The notes: generated by a model from the sequence alone, not told the origin. Numbered from the stretch's first letter, positions 17,149 to 26,349 are shown. The stretch: 64,000 bases of DNA from DATEDA01 sp963789885 (GCA_963789885.1 CAWBNB010000071.1:1-64000); one strand, 5' to 3'. Translations and numbers: made by a program.

Positions 17149-19442
17149 AGCGCGCGAGCACCCCCGCCGAGACTCCGCAGGTCGGCCGCGCGATCCCGCG
17201 GCTCGAGTCGTGGCAGAAGGTGACCGGCCGGGCGGAGTACGTCCATAACCTGCGCCTGCCGGGCATGCTGTACGGAAAGATCTTCCGCAGCACCTTCCCC
17301 CACGCGCGCATCCGGAGCATCGACACGTCCGCGGCCGCGGCCGTCGGCGGCGTCCATCGTGTCGTCACCGCCGACGACATCCGCACCATCGTGCCGGAAC
17401 CGTACTACGGCCCGGCGTTCCACGACCAGCCGATCCTCGCGATCGACAAGGTGCGCTACGTCGGCGAGCCGGTCGCGATCGTGCTCGCCTCCGATCCGCA
17501 CGTCGCCGAAGAGGCGGCGCACCTGATCGTCGCCGAGTACGAGGAGCTCCCCGCGGTCTACGACGAGATCGAGGCCATGACCTCGAGGGCGATCGTGCAC
17601 GAGGAGCTCAAGCCGGCCGGCACGTTCCCCGATCTCAAGCATCTCAAGGGTCGGAAGAACACCAACGTCGCGCTCGACTACCACCTGCGACGCGGCGACG
17701 CGGAGAAGGCGCTGGCCGAGGCCGATCAGGTCTTCGAGCACACCTTCCGCACCCAGCAGGTCATGCACACCCCGCTCGAGCCGCTCGTGTCGGTGGCGGA
17801 GTCGCGGGAGGACTCGCTCACGATCCACACCGCGTCGCAGAGCCCTTCCTTCGTCCGGATCGAGCTCGCGCGCCTGCTCGGCTGGCCGGAGAACCGCATC
17901 CGCGTGCGCGCGCCGTTCCTCGGCGGCGGGTTCGGCGCCAAGCTCTACATCAAGCTCGAAGCCCTCGTCGCGGTGCTCGCGCTCCTCACGCGCCGGCCGG
18001 TGAAGGTCTCGCTGACGATGGAGGAGCAGTTCTTCACCATCACCAAGCACGCGACCACGTTCCGGATCAAGAGCGGCGTGTCGAAGGACGGCCGCATCAC
18101 CGCCCGCCAGTGCGAGGTCTGGTGGAACGGCGGCGCCTACGCCGATATCGGCCCGCGCGTAACCCAGAAATCGGGCTTCACCGCGCCGGGGCCCTACGAC
18201 ATCGAGCACGTCGCGATCGACTCTTACGCGCTCTACACGAACCTGCCGCCGGCCGGCGCGCTGCGCGGCTTCGGCATCCCGCAGCTCGTGTGGGCATACG
18301 AGAGCCACACGGACATGATGGCGCGCGCGCTGAAGATGGATCCGCTCGCGTTCCGGCGGAAGAACCTGCTGCGCGACGGCCGCCCGCAGGCGACCGGCAC
18401 GCTCATGCAGGACGCGGCGCTCGGGAAGGTGCTCGACCGCATCGAGACGCTCATGGACTGGGAGCGGCCGTTCGACCGCGGCAGCGGACCGGTCCGGCGC
18501 GGGCGCGGGATCGCGATCGGCTTCAAGGCCTGCGTCGCACCGACCACTTCGGTGGCGATGGTCACGCTCAACGCGGACGGGAGCGTCATCGTCTACTGCG
18601 GTACCGTCGACATGGGCCAGGGCTCCGACACCGCCATGGCGCAGATCGCCGGCGAGGTGCTCCGCATGCCCGCCGAATCGGTCACGGTCGTCCACTCCGA
18701 TACCGACGCGACGCCCTATGACATGGCGACGCTCGGCTCGCGGTCGCTCTTCCACATGGGCAACGCCGTCCGGTTCGCGGCCGAGGACGCGCGCGCGAAG
18801 CTCCGCGCGCTCGCGGCCGAGGCGGGACTCCCGCCGGAGACCGACCTGCCGATCGGCGACGTCTTCCGCAAGCGCTACGGCATGCAGGCGGGCAACGTCA
18901 TCGGCATGGCGAGCTTCATCCCGAGCTACACGCCACCCGACTACGCCACCGGGCTCACGCCGAACGCGACGCCATTCTGGATGGTCGGGGGCGCCGGCGT
19001 CGAGGTGGAGGTGGACACCGAGACCGGCCACGTGCGGATCGCGCGGCTCGTCAACGTGGCCGACGTCGGCACGCCGATCAACCCGAAGATCGTCACGACG
19101 CAGATCTCGGGCGCGTCGATCATGCAGCTCGGCTTCACGATGTTCGAGAAGATGACGTTCGACGCCGGGCAGCTTCGCAACGCCTCGCTCGCCGACTACA
19201 AGATCCCGGGCTTTCACGACCTGCCGCGCGAGATCGTGACCGAGGCGGTCGACGCCGAGCAGCGCACCGGTCCGTTCGGCGCGAAGGGCGTCGGCGAGAG
19301 CGGCACGTTCGGCGTGTCGCCGGCGATCGCGAACGCGATCGAGGACGCGGTCGGCGTGCGGCTGACGTCGCTACCGCTCAACGCCGAATCGGTGTACCGC
19401 GCGCTCAGGGCGGCGCGGAACGAGCCGCTGGAGAACGACTGA
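17145..19442 (+). CDS. molybdopterin-binding catalytic subunit (xanthine dehydrogenase family)
   Basis: A 765-residue large subunit that hydroxylates a carbon next to nitrogen in a heterocycle or an aldehyde. The N-terminal a/b hammerhead starts at VTGRAEYVHNLRLPG. FLGGGFGAK near residue 258 binds the molybdopterin. GAKGVGESG near residue 712 carries the catalytic glutamate. The length is normal for CoxL/HcrA-type subunits. The start and stop both overlap neighbours (ATGA, TGATG), so the three subunits should be made together. No XdhC- or CoxD-type maturation gene is present in the window, so cofactor insertion must rely on genes elsewhere. Confidence 0.92.
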   Translation: MKRASTPAETPQVGRAIPRLESWQKVTGRAEYVHNLRLPGMLYGKIFRSTFPHARIRSIDTSAAAAVGGVHRVVTADDIRTIVPEPYYGPAFHDQPILAIDKVRYVGEPVAIVLASDPHVAEEAAHLIVAEYEELPAVYDEIEAMTSRAIVHEELKPAGTFPDLKHLKGRKNTNVALDYHLRRGDAEKALAEADQVFEHTFRTQQVMHTPLEPLVSVAESREDSLTIHTASQSPSFVRIELARLLGWPENRIRVRAPFLGGGFGAKLYIKLEALVAVLALLTRRPVKVSLTMEEQFFTITKHATTFRIKSGVSKDGRITARQCEVWWNGGAYADIGPRVTQKSGFTAPGPYDIEHVAIDSYALYTNLPPAGALRGFGIPQLVWAYESHTDMMARALKMDPLAFRRKNLLRDGRPQATGTLMQDAALGKVLDRIETLMDWERPFDRGSGPVRRGRGIAIGFKACVAPTTSVAMVTLNADGSVIVYCGTVDMGQGSDTAMAQIAGEVLRMPAESVTVVHSDTDATPYDMATLGSRSLFHMGNAVRFAAEDARAKLRALAAEAGLPPETDLPIGDVFRKRYGMQAGNVIGMASFIPSYTPPDYATGLTPNATPFWMVGGAGVEVEVDTETGHVRIARLVNVADVGTPINPKIVTTQISGASIMQLGFTMFEKMTFDAGQLRNASLADYKIPGFHDLPREIVTEAVDAEQRTGPFGAKGVGESGTFGVSPAIANAIEDAVGVRLTSLPLNAESVYRALRAARNEPLEND

Positions 19443-19942
19443 TGGCTGACGTGCGGACGGTCCGCTTCCGACTGAACGGCGAGCCGGTGTCGGCGCACAT
19501 CGGCGCGCACGAGAACCTCGTCGAGGTCCTGCAGGGCGAGTTCGGTCTCGCCGGCGCGCGCGAGAGCTGCGGGCAGGGCCTGTGCGGCTGCTGTACGGTC
19601 CTCGTGAACGGACGCGCGGTCTCGGGGTGTCTCTACCTTGCTGCGTTCGCGGACGGCGCCGAGGTCACGACCGTAGAGCATGCCGCGCCGGAGCAAGGGC
19701 TGGACGCGGTGCAGGAGGCGTTCATCGAGGCAGGCGCGTTCCAGTGCGGGTTCTGCACGCCGGGGTTCGTCCTGATGACCAGGCAACTCCTCGACGCGCA
19801 TTCCGACCCGGACGAGGACGAGATCCGGCACTATCTTTCGGGCAATCTCTGCCGGTGCGCCGCGTACCCGGAGATCATCGAGGCGGTGAAGCTGGCGGCG
19901 AAGAAGAGGAAGATGCAGCCGCGGACAAAGGAGGAACGGTAA
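19442..19942 (+). CDS. 2Fe-2S subunit of the molybdenum hydroxylase
   Basis: A 166-residue CoxS/XdhC-type iron-sulfur subunit. The plant-ferredoxin cluster uses C43, C48 and C51 (CGQGLCGCC) plus a later cysteine near 63. The second cluster uses CGFC and CRC in the C-terminal helical domain (FQCGFCTPGF, LCRCAAYPEI). It transfers electrons from the molybdenum centre to the FAD subunit. The ATG shares one base with the upstream TGA, and its own TAA shares one base with the next ATG. Confidence 0.93.
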   Translation: MADVRTVRFRLNGEPVSAHIGAHENLVEVLQGEFGLAGARESCGQGLCGCCTVLVNGRAVSGCLYLAAFADGAEVTTVEHAAPEQGLDAVQEAFIEAGAFQCGFCTPGFVLMTRQLLDAHSDPDEDEIRHYLSGNLCRCAAYPEIIEAVKLAAKKRKMQPRTKEER

Positions 19943-20904
19943 TGCGTGCGATCGCTGCAGTGTTCTCTGCGGTGTGCCTGTCGTTCGCGACCGGCGCGTT
20001 CGCGCAGGACTATCCCTCGAAGCCGATCCGCATCCTGGTGCCGTTCGCGCCCGGCGGCGCGGTGGACACGACGGCGCGGATCCTGACGTCGAAGATGACC
20101 GAGCGCCTCAACTGGCAGTTCGTGGTGGAGAACCGGCCCGGCGGCAACGGCTTCATCGCCACGACCGCGGCCGCGAAGGCCGCGCCCGACGGTTACACGC
20201 TGCTCATGGCGCACACCGGCGAGTTCGCGGTCAACCCGGCGCTGTTCAAGGACGTGCCCTACGATCTCGACCGCGATTTCGTCGCGATCACCATGGTGAG
20301 CGACGGCCCGATGCTCTATCTCGCAAACGCCCAGGCCCCGTTCAACAACCTGAAGGAGCTCGTCGCCGCGGCGAAGGCGAAGCCCGACTCGATCAGCTGG
20401 TCCTCGGCCGGGAACGGCAGCATCAATCACCTCGCCGGGGAATGGCTCGCGCTCGCGGCGGGGATCAAGGTGCTGCACGTACCGTACAAGGGCGGCGCGC
20501 CGGCGGCGACCGCGGTCGCGGCGGGCGACGTCCAGTACGGCGTGATCGCGCTTCCAGGTGCGACGCCGCACCTCAAATCGGGCCGTGCCAAGGTGGCGGG
20601 GATCACCACCGCGAGAAAGTGGGCGCCCGAGCCGGGGTGGAGCACGCCGCGCGACGCCGGTCTCGACGTCGACGCATCCATCTGGTCGGGGCTGTTCGCG
20701 CCCAAGGGCACCCCGCAGGCGATCGTGGACCGGGTGAACGGCGAGGTGCGCAAGACGCTCGAGCAGCCGGACGTGCGCTCGCGTCTCGGCGACGCCGGGT
20801 TCGAGGCGGTCGGGATGTCGCAGGCCGATTTCGTCGCCCGGATCAGGAAGGACCTCGAGCGCTATCGCGAGATCGTCAAGGCGGCGAACGTGAAGGCCGA
20901 GTAG
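19942..20904 (+). CDS. Bug/TctC-family periplasmic binding protein
   Basis: A 320-residue protein with signal peptide MRAIAAVFSAVCLSFATGAF, then the family opening YPSKPIRILVPFAPGGAVDT and the later VPYKGGAPAATAVAAGDVQ segment. Bug proteins bind small carboxylates, amides or heterocycles for tripartite tricarboxylate transporters. No TctA or TctB membrane component is encoded nearby, as is common for the expanded Bug families of Burkholderiales. AAAGGAGG precedes the ATG, which overlaps the upstream TAA. Its place between the hydroxylase and guanine deaminase suggests it senses or captures a purine-like substrate, but this is inference. Confidence 0.9.
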   Translation: MRAIAAVFSAVCLSFATGAFAQDYPSKPIRILVPFAPGGAVDTTARILTSKMTERLNWQFVVENRPGGNGFIATTAAAKAAPDGYTLLMAHTGEFAVNPALFKDVPYDLDRDFVAITMVSDGPMLYLANAQAPFNNLKELVAAAKAKPDSISWSSAGNGSINHLAGEWLALAAGIKVLHVPYKGGAPAATAVAAGDVQYGVIALPGATPHLKSGRAKVAGITTARKWAPEPGWSTPRDAGLDVDASIWSGLFAPKGTPQAIVDRVNGEVRKTLEQPDVRSRLGDAGFEAVGMSQADFVARIRKDLERYREIVKAANVKAE

Positions 20905-20908
20905 CGCG

Positions 20909-22243
20909 TTGCGCACGAAGGCCTCGAAGCCGGCGGTCGCCGCGATCCGCGGCCCGGCGCTGACCTTCACCGGCGATCCGTTCCAGCAGGGGCTCGAGCA
21001 CACCCTGGTCTACGAGACCGACGCCATCGTCGCGATGGCGGGCGGCAAAGTGACGCACTTCGGCCCGGCGCAACGCGTCCGTCCGCTCTTGCCGCGCGGC
21101 ACGAAGGTCGAGGATTACGGCCGGCGCTCGCTGATCCTCGCCGGATTCGTCGACTGCCACGTCCACTACTCCCAGACCCAGATGATCGGCGCGCACGGCG
21201 CACAGCTGATCGACTGGCTGGAGAAGTACACCTACGTCGCCGAGCAGCAGTACGCCGACAAGCGGCACGCCCGCGCGGCGGCGCGGACCTATATCGACGA
21301 GAACCTGCGGAACGGCATCACGACCGCCGCCGTTTTCTGCACCGTCCATCCGGAGTCGGTCGACGCGCTGTTCGAGGCGGCGGCGAAGCACGACCTGCGG
21401 CTGATCGCGGGGAAGGTCATGATGGACCGCAACGCACCCGAGGCGCTCCGCGACACCGCGCAGCGCGGCTACGACGAGTCGAAGGCCCTGATCGCGAAGT
21501 GGCACGGACGCGGTCGCCTCGCCTATGCGGTCACGCCGCGTTTCGCGGCGTCGAGCACGCCGGCGCAGATGGAAGCCGCGGGCGCCCTGTGGCGCGAGTC
21601 GCCCGGCACCTATCTCCAGTCCCACGTTGCGGAGAACCGGCGCGAGGTTGCCTGGGTGAAGGAGCTCTATCCCGAGCGGAAGGGCTATCTCGACGTCTAC
21701 GACCACTACGGCCAGCTCGGGCCGCGGGCGATCTACGGCCACGGCATCTGGCTCACCGAGGACGAACTCCGGCGCTGCCACGAGACCGGCACCGCGATCG
21801 CGCACTGCCCGACGTCGAACTTCTTCCTCGGCAGCGGCTGCCTCAACCTCGGCGTCACCTCGAAGAAGGAGCGGCCGGTACGGGTCGGACTCGCGACCGA
21901 CCTCGGCGGCGGCACGTCGTTCTCGATCCTGCGGACGCTGGGCGAGGCCTACAAGGCCGCGCAGCTCGCCGGCTACCCGCTCTCCGCCGGGCACGCGTTC
22001 TACCTCGCGACCCGCGGCGGGGCACACGCGCTGTACCTCGACGACCGGATCGGAAGCATCGGCGCCGGCATGGACGCCGACCTGGTGGTGCTCGACCTCG
22101 AGTCGACGCCGGTCATCCGCTACCGGATGAAGCACGCCGCGGACCTCCACGAAGCGCTCTCCGTGCAGATGACCCTCGGCGACGACCGCGCGGTGCGGGC
22201 GACCTACGTCGCCGGCCGGCGCGTCTACGATCGTCCGGACTGA
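20909..22243 (+). CDS. guaD: guanine deaminase
   Basis: A 444-residue amidohydrolase that converts guanine to xanthine and ammonia. Metal ligands are H84 and H86 (VDCHVHYSQTQMIG); later family segments are GKVMMDRNAP, LQSHVAENRREVAW and AHCPTSNFFLGSG. These match E. coli GuaD closely. The start is a TTG at 20909, four bases after the Bug gene; no ATG fits the N-terminus. Product xanthine would feed the molybdenum hydroxylase encoded just upstream, giving a guanine-to-urate route. No uricase gene is in view. Confidence 0.92.
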   Translation: MRTKASKPAVAAIRGPALTFTGDPFQQGLEHTLVYETDAIVAMAGGKVTHFGPAQRVRPLLPRGTKVEDYGRRSLILAGFVDCHVHYSQTQMIGAHGAQLIDWLEKYTYVAEQQYADKRHARAAARTYIDENLRNGITTAAVFCTVHPESVDALFEAAAKHDLRLIAGKVMMDRNAPEALRDTAQRGYDESKALIAKWHGRGRLAYAVTPRFAASSTPAQMEAAGALWRESPGTYLQSHVAENRREVAWVKELYPERKGYLDVYDHYGQLGPRAIYGHGIWLTEDELRRCHETGTAIAHCPTSNFFLGSGCLNLGVTSKKERPVRVGLATDLGGGTSFSILRTLGEAYKAAQLAGYPLSAGHAFYLATRGGAHALYLDDRIGSIGAGMDADLVVLDLESTPVIRYRMKHAADLHEALSVQMTLGDDRAVRATYVAGRRVYDRPD

Positions 22244-22291
22244 GGCGCAGGCGGTAAACTCCCGACGCCACTGTCGTCGCAAGGGGCGCTC

Positions 22292-22765
22292 ATGAGCTCC
22301 CGACCGTTTCGAGTACTCGGCCTCCAGCAGATCGCCATCGGCGGTCTCGACAAGGGACGGCTGCGGCGACTGTGGGTCGAGACGCTCGGTCTCCCGGTGA
22401 CCGGCGAGTACCGGAGCGAGCGCGAGAACGTCGACGAGGACATCCTCGCGCTCGGCGCCGGCCCGACCAGGGTCGAGGTCGATCTCATGCAGCCGCTCGA
22501 CCCGGCGAAGAAGCCGGCGGTGCAGGAGACGCCGCTCAACCACGTCGGGCTCTGGATCGACGACCTGCAGGCTGCCGTGGCGTGGCTGACGGCGCGGGGC
22601 GTCCGCTTCGCACCGGGCGGGATCCGCAAGGGCGCCGCAGGTTACGACATCTGCTTCGTCCACCCGAAGGCGAACGACGAGTTCCCGATCGCGGGTGAGG
22701 GCGTGCTGATCGAGCTCGTCCAGGCTCCGCCCGAGGTGATCGCGGCGCTCGCACCGGACGAGTGA
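22292..22765 (+). CDS. VOC-superfamily protein, methylmalonyl-CoA epimerase-like
   Basis: A 157-residue metal-dependent vicinal-oxygen-chelate fold protein with two bab-bb-b halves. The N-terminal half starts RVLGLQQIAIGGLDKGRLRR and the second half has LNHVGLWIDDLQAAVAWL, GYDICFVHPK and GVLIELVQAP. This order (HVGLW..., GVRF..., FVHPK..., GVLIELV) is like methylmalonyl-CoA epimerase, although the family is broad and includes glyoxalases and dioxygenases. It follows guaD by 48 bases. An epimerase would fit the propionyl-CoA module about 1.6 kb downstream, but the operon link is to purine genes, so the assignment stays open. Confidence 0.6.
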   Translation: MSSRPFRVLGLQQIAIGGLDKGRLRRLWVETLGLPVTGEYRSERENVDEDILALGAGPTRVEVDLMQPLDPAKKPAVQETPLNHVGLWIDDLQAAVAWLTARGVRFAPGGIRKGAAGYDICFVHPKANDEFPIAGEGVLIELVQAPPEVIAALAPDE

Positions 22766-22860
22766 TCAAGTTGCGTCGCCTCTTCGCCACGCTGCGGCCC
22801 GGTGCGAACCGCGAGCGCTTCGGCGCGGTCGTCCGCGAGGCCGGCATCAAGCTCGATTGA
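22762..22860 (+). CDS. possible 32-residue coupled small ORF
   Basis: A GTG overlapping the VOC stop (GTGA) opens a 32-residue frame, MIKLRRLFATLRPGANRERF and on to GIKLD, whose TGA overlaps the TTG start of the next gene. The peptide is basic and amphipathic. It could be real coupling or simply a chance open frame between two genes. No family is recognised. Confidence 0.3.
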   Translation: MIKLRRLFATLRPGANRERFGAVVREAGIKLD

Positions 22861-23618
22861 GCCGCGCGCCCACGGCGTGGGTGCTCGCGACGGCGTTCGC
22901 CGCGGCGGGCGCCGCGCACGCGTTCGACGAGTCCGCGGACGGCGAGCGCAGTCTGCCGCCGTCGGAGGAAGCCGTCGCGTGGAAGCTCACGACGACCTAC
23001 TACGCGACCACGAACGAGCCTGGTGCCTACGACGTCAACCTGCGCGGGAACTTCGGTCCGCACACCGGCTGGGTCGGCTACTACGACCAGCCCGGGGAAT
23101 TCAACCAGGCGCGCGTCGGATACGAGTACAACCTGCGGTTGCCTCTAACGCAGACCGTCTTCTCCGCGCAGTACGCCTCGCACGGCTTCTTCGGCGGCAG
23201 CGTGACCGCGGCGGTGGGCGGCGACGTATACGGGATCCTCGGCATCTCCCGCACCAACGAGCGACCGTACTTCAACCTCAACTTCGATCCGAACGACGCC
23301 TGGACCTTCGGGTTCGGCGCACACCTGCCGCATGATGCGAGCTTCATGCTGTACCAGATCCACGGGGAATGGATCGCCGCCGGCCAGCGCGTGACGCATG
23401 CGGTGTACCGGACGAAGCCGACGCCGGATACGCGTCTCAGCATCGATGCGTTCTACAAGTACGGCCCGCTGGACAGCGACGAAGGTGGCACCGTCAGGAC
23501 CGGCGGAGTCGCGGTCGCCTTCGACTACAAAGCGTGGTTCGCCCGGATCGCGTGGGATCCGAAGGTGAACTTCACGCCGAACGACATGGTGCGGGTCGCG
23601 GTCGGCATGCGCTTCTAG
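22857..23618 (+). CDS. outer-membrane beta-barrel protein of unknown function
   Basis: A 253-residue product with signal peptide MSRAPTAWVLATAFAAAGAA and then alternating strands such as WKLTTTYYATTN, AYDVNLRGNF and TRLSIDAFYKYG. It ends in MRF, a terminal aromatic residue as in outer-membrane barrels. The start is TTG at 22857, overlapping the small upstream frame. It may form an outer-membrane pore for the same substrate as the upstream catabolic genes. No specific family is recognised. Confidence 0.65.
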   Translation: MSRAPTAWVLATAFAAAGAAHAFDESADGERSLPPSEEAVAWKLTTTYYATTNEPGAYDVNLRGNFGPHTGWVGYYDQPGEFNQARVGYEYNLRLPLTQTVFSAQYASHGFFGGSVTAAVGGDVYGILGISRTNERPYFNLNFDPNDAWTFGFGAHLPHDASFMLYQIHGEWIAAGQRVTHAVYRTKPTPDTRLSIDAFYKYGPLDSDEGGTVRTGGVAVAFDYKAWFARIAWDPKVNFTPNDMVRVAVGMRF

Positions 23619-23639
23619 AGCCGCCGACGGCAGCTTCGC

Positions 23640-23669
23640 TTGCCCGGCGTCGATGTCATACGGTATACT
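23640..23669 (+). promoter_or_regulatory. sigma70-type promoter for vapBC
   Basis: TTGCCC (23640-23645) and TATACT (23664-23669) are separated by 18 bases. Transcription would start at about 23676, one base before the ATG at 23677, giving a leaderless antitoxin message. An in-frame ATG at 23653 lies inside this promoter and is less likely to be used. Confidence 0.55.
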
Positions 23670-23682
23670 AGTTTGTATGACA
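23654..23682. promoter_or_regulatory. inverted-repeat operator over the antitoxin start
   Basis: TGTCATAC (23654-23661) and GTATGACA (23675-23682) are perfect 8-base inverted arms separated by 13 bases. They flank the -10 element and cover the ATG at 23677. This is the expected position for autorepression by a ribbon-helix-helix antitoxin or its complex with the toxin. Confidence 0.6.
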
Positions 23683-23943
23683 ATACCGGCACGAACCCTG
23701 CTATCAGTGCGGCTCGACCCGGAGCTGGCGGACGCTCTGGAACAGCATTGCGCCCAGACCGGACAGACCCGCAGCCTCGTGGTCCAGCAGAGCGTCGCGC
23801 AGTACCTCGTCACCCAGACCGGTCCGACGCTGGGGTCACTCGCGGAAGCCGTCCTGCCGCCGGCCCCGGCCCGCACCCGCAAGGCCCGGCCGCCTCGCCA
23901 GCGACGCTTCCGCGACTACGTGCGTGAAAAGCGTCGTCGTTGA
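23677..23943 (+). CDS. ribbon-helix-helix antitoxin, VapB/CopG type
   Basis: An 88-residue protein. Residues 6-50 form the ribbon-helix-helix fold: strand TLLSVRLDPE, then two helices (LADALEQHCAQTG, SLVVQQSVAQYLV). The C-terminal part is Pro, Ala and Arg rich and would wrap the toxin. The frame overlaps the toxin start by 20 bases. The longer start at 23653 would add MSYGILVC but lies within the promoter. It should bind DNA at the inverted repeat over its own start and neutralise the PIN-domain toxin. Confidence 0.75.
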   Translation: MTIPARTLLSVRLDPELADALEQHCAQTGQTRSLVVQQSVAQYLVTQTGPTLGSLAEAVLPPAPARTRKARPPRQRRFRDYVREKRRR

Positions 23944-24349
23944 CTCGGGCTTCTTCATCGGACTCTTCGACGAGACCGACCCGCTGCACGTTCGTTGCCG
24001 GGAGTTCCTGCGTGACTATCGCGGCCGGTTCCTGACGACCGAAGCAGTGATTACCGAAACGCTCGCGCTGCTCTCGACGATCCAGCAGCTGCGCTGCCTC
24101 GCCTGGTTGGGAGATGCGACCCAGGCGCGGCTGCTCGTCGTGGATCGCGAGCCGCTGGATTTCCGGGCGGTGGAGAAGCTTGCGCGGAAATACGCCGATC
24201 AGCCGATGGATTTCGCCGACGCGTCGGTAGTGCTGCTCGCGATGCGGACGGGGGTGCGGGAAATATTGACCGCCGATCGGCGGGATTTCGAGGTCTACCG
24301 GCTGAGCGGCCGGGCGCGCTTCATCGATATCCTGGCGACGCGGCGATAG
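23924..24349 (+). CDS. PIN-domain RNase toxin (VapC-like)
   Basis: A 141-residue PIN-domain ribonuclease. The acidic metal-binding set is D7 (VVVDSGFFIGLFDETD), E45 (TEAVITETLALL), D96 or D99 (PMDFADASVV) and D118 (ILTADRRDF). It starts at GTG 23924 inside the antitoxin frame, the standard arrangement for translational coupling. It would cleave RNA when the antitoxin is degraded. It is convergent with the carboxylase alpha gene, with only 10 bases between stops. The specific RNA target cannot be predicted. Confidence 0.8.
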   Translation: MKSVVVDSGFFIGLFDETDPLHVRCREFLRDYRGRFLTTEAVITETLALLSTIQQLRCLAWLGDATQARLLVVDREPLDFRAVEKLARKYADQPMDFADASVVLLAMRTGVREILTADRRDFEVYRLSGRARFIDILATRR

Positions 24350-24359
24350 CCGCCCAGCG

Positions 24360-26349
24360 CTACTGGAACTCGACGATCGGCTGATCCACCGCGAGGCTGT
24401 CGCCGGCCTTCGCGAGCAGCTGCTTCACCACCGCATCGTTCTCGGCGCGCAGCACGTTCTCCATCTTCATCGCTTCGATCACCGCCAGCTTCTCGCCGGC
24501 CTTGATCTCCTGCCCGGGGCTCACGGCGAGCTCGGTGAGGAGCCCCGGCATCGGCGAGAGCAGGAACTTCGAGAGATCCGGCGGCGGTTTGTGGGGCATC
24601 AGCGCCTGCATCTTCGCTGCGTGCTCGGTAAGCACCAGGACCGTCGCTGCGGCGCCGGCGTGCGCGAGGCGGTACTTCATGCCGTTGCGTTCGAGGCGTA
24701 CGTTGATCCGCTTGCCGTTCAGGGTGCCCGTGAAGACCGGCTCGCCGAGCTTCCACGCCGACTGGACCGAGTACGAATTGCCGTCGAAGAACACCTCCTG
24801 TCCGCCCGGGATCGAACGGACGCGTACCGGGTAGGTCTCGCCGCGCAGATGCACCACGCGCGCGTCGCCGACATCGCGCTCGTGACCGGGCACCTGCCCG
24901 GCAATCCGCGCCGAGCGCTCGGCGTAGCGCCAGTGCACCGCCGCGGCGACGCTGACGAAGAGGCTCGGATCCTCGATCGACGCCGCGGACGGCGTGTAAC
25001 CCTGCGGAAACTCCTCGGCGATGAAGCCGGTGTTGAACTTGCCGGACGCGAAGCGCGGATGGCGGGAGACGGCCGAGAGGAACGCGATGTTCGACGCCGG
25101 TCCTTTCACGACGAACGAGTCGAGCGCCTCGGCGAGCCGTGCCCGGGCCTCGTCGCGGGTCGTGCCGTGGGCGATCAGCTTGGCGATCATCGAGTCGTAG
25201 TACATCGACACCTCGCCGCCCTCGAAGACGCCGGTGTCGACGCGGAGCTCTCCCGCGCGTTCGGCCGGCGGCCGGAACTGGACGAGGCGCCCGGTCGAAG
25301 GCAGGAAGCCGCGCGACGGATCCTCGGCGTTGATCCGGGCCTCGATCGCCCAGCCGCGAAGCGGAATGTCGTCCTGGCCGAACGGCAGTTTCTCGCCGGC
25401 GGCGACGCGGATCATCAACTCGACGAGATCGAAGCCGGTGATCATCTCGGTCACCGGGTGCTCGACCTGGAGGCGGGTGTTCATCTCGAGGAAGTAGAAG
25501 CTGCGGTCGGCGCCGACGACGAACTCCACCGTGCCGGCCGAGCGGTATTTCACCGCCTTGGCGAGCGCCACGGCCTGTCTTCCCCATCGCGTGGCGCGTG
25601 GCTTCGTCCAGGAACGGCGAGGGCGCTTCCTCGAGCACCTTCTGGTGGCGGCGCTGGATCGAGCACTCGCGCTCCCAGAGGTAGACGACGGTGCCGTGCG
25701 CGTCGCCGAGCACCTGCACCTCGATGTGCCGCGGCTCCTCGATGAACTTCTCGATGAACACCCGGTCGTCGCCGAACGCGGCCCGCGCTTCGTTCTGGCA
25801 GCTGACGAATCCTTCCCGGGCTTCGGCGTCCGAGCGCGCGACGCGCAGGCCCTTCCCGCCGCCGCCGGCGCTCGCCTTGATCATCACCGGATAGCCGATC
25901 TTGCGCGCGACCTCGACCGCTTGCGCGGCGTCGCGGATCACGTCGGTATAGCCCGGGATCGTGTTGACCTTCGCCTTCTCGGCGAGCTTCTTGGAGGCGA
26001 TCTTGTCGCCCATGCCGGCGATCGCCTCGACGTTCGGGCCGATGAAGGCGATGCCGGCCTTCTCGAGCGCCCTGGCGAACGCTTCGTTCTCGGACAGGAA
26101 GCCGTAGCCGGGATGGACGGCCTCGGCGCCGGTCTGCTTGCACGCCTCGATGATCCTGTCGATCACCAGATAGCTCTGCGCCGAGGGCGCCGGACCGATC
26201 GGCGCCGCCTCGTCCGCGCGCGCCACGTGCAGCGCGTCCTTGTCCGCCTCCGAGTACACCGCGACGGTCTTGATGCCCATCCGGCGCGCGGTGCGGATCA
26301 CCCGGCAGGCGATCTCGCCGCGGTTCGCGATCAGGATCTTCTTGAACAT
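24360..26349 (-). CDS. propionyl/acetyl-CoA carboxylase biotin-containing alpha subunit, frameshifted near 25578
   Basis: The order is biotin carboxylase (MFKKILIANRGEIACRVIRT, ATP-grasp with SAGGGGKGLRV), a carboxylase C-domain, a linker, and a C-terminal biotinyl domain with EAMKMENV about 35 residues from the end. The frame breaks near 25578: upstream reads HAMGKTGRGAR, while removing one base gives GKQAVALAKAVKYRSAGTVE. The span is 3n+1 bases. It carboxylates biotin, which the beta subunit then uses. The gene lies 16 bases after the beta gene and in a module with MeaB and methylmalonyl-CoA mutase, so propionyl-CoA is the likely acyl substrate. Confidence 0.9.
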
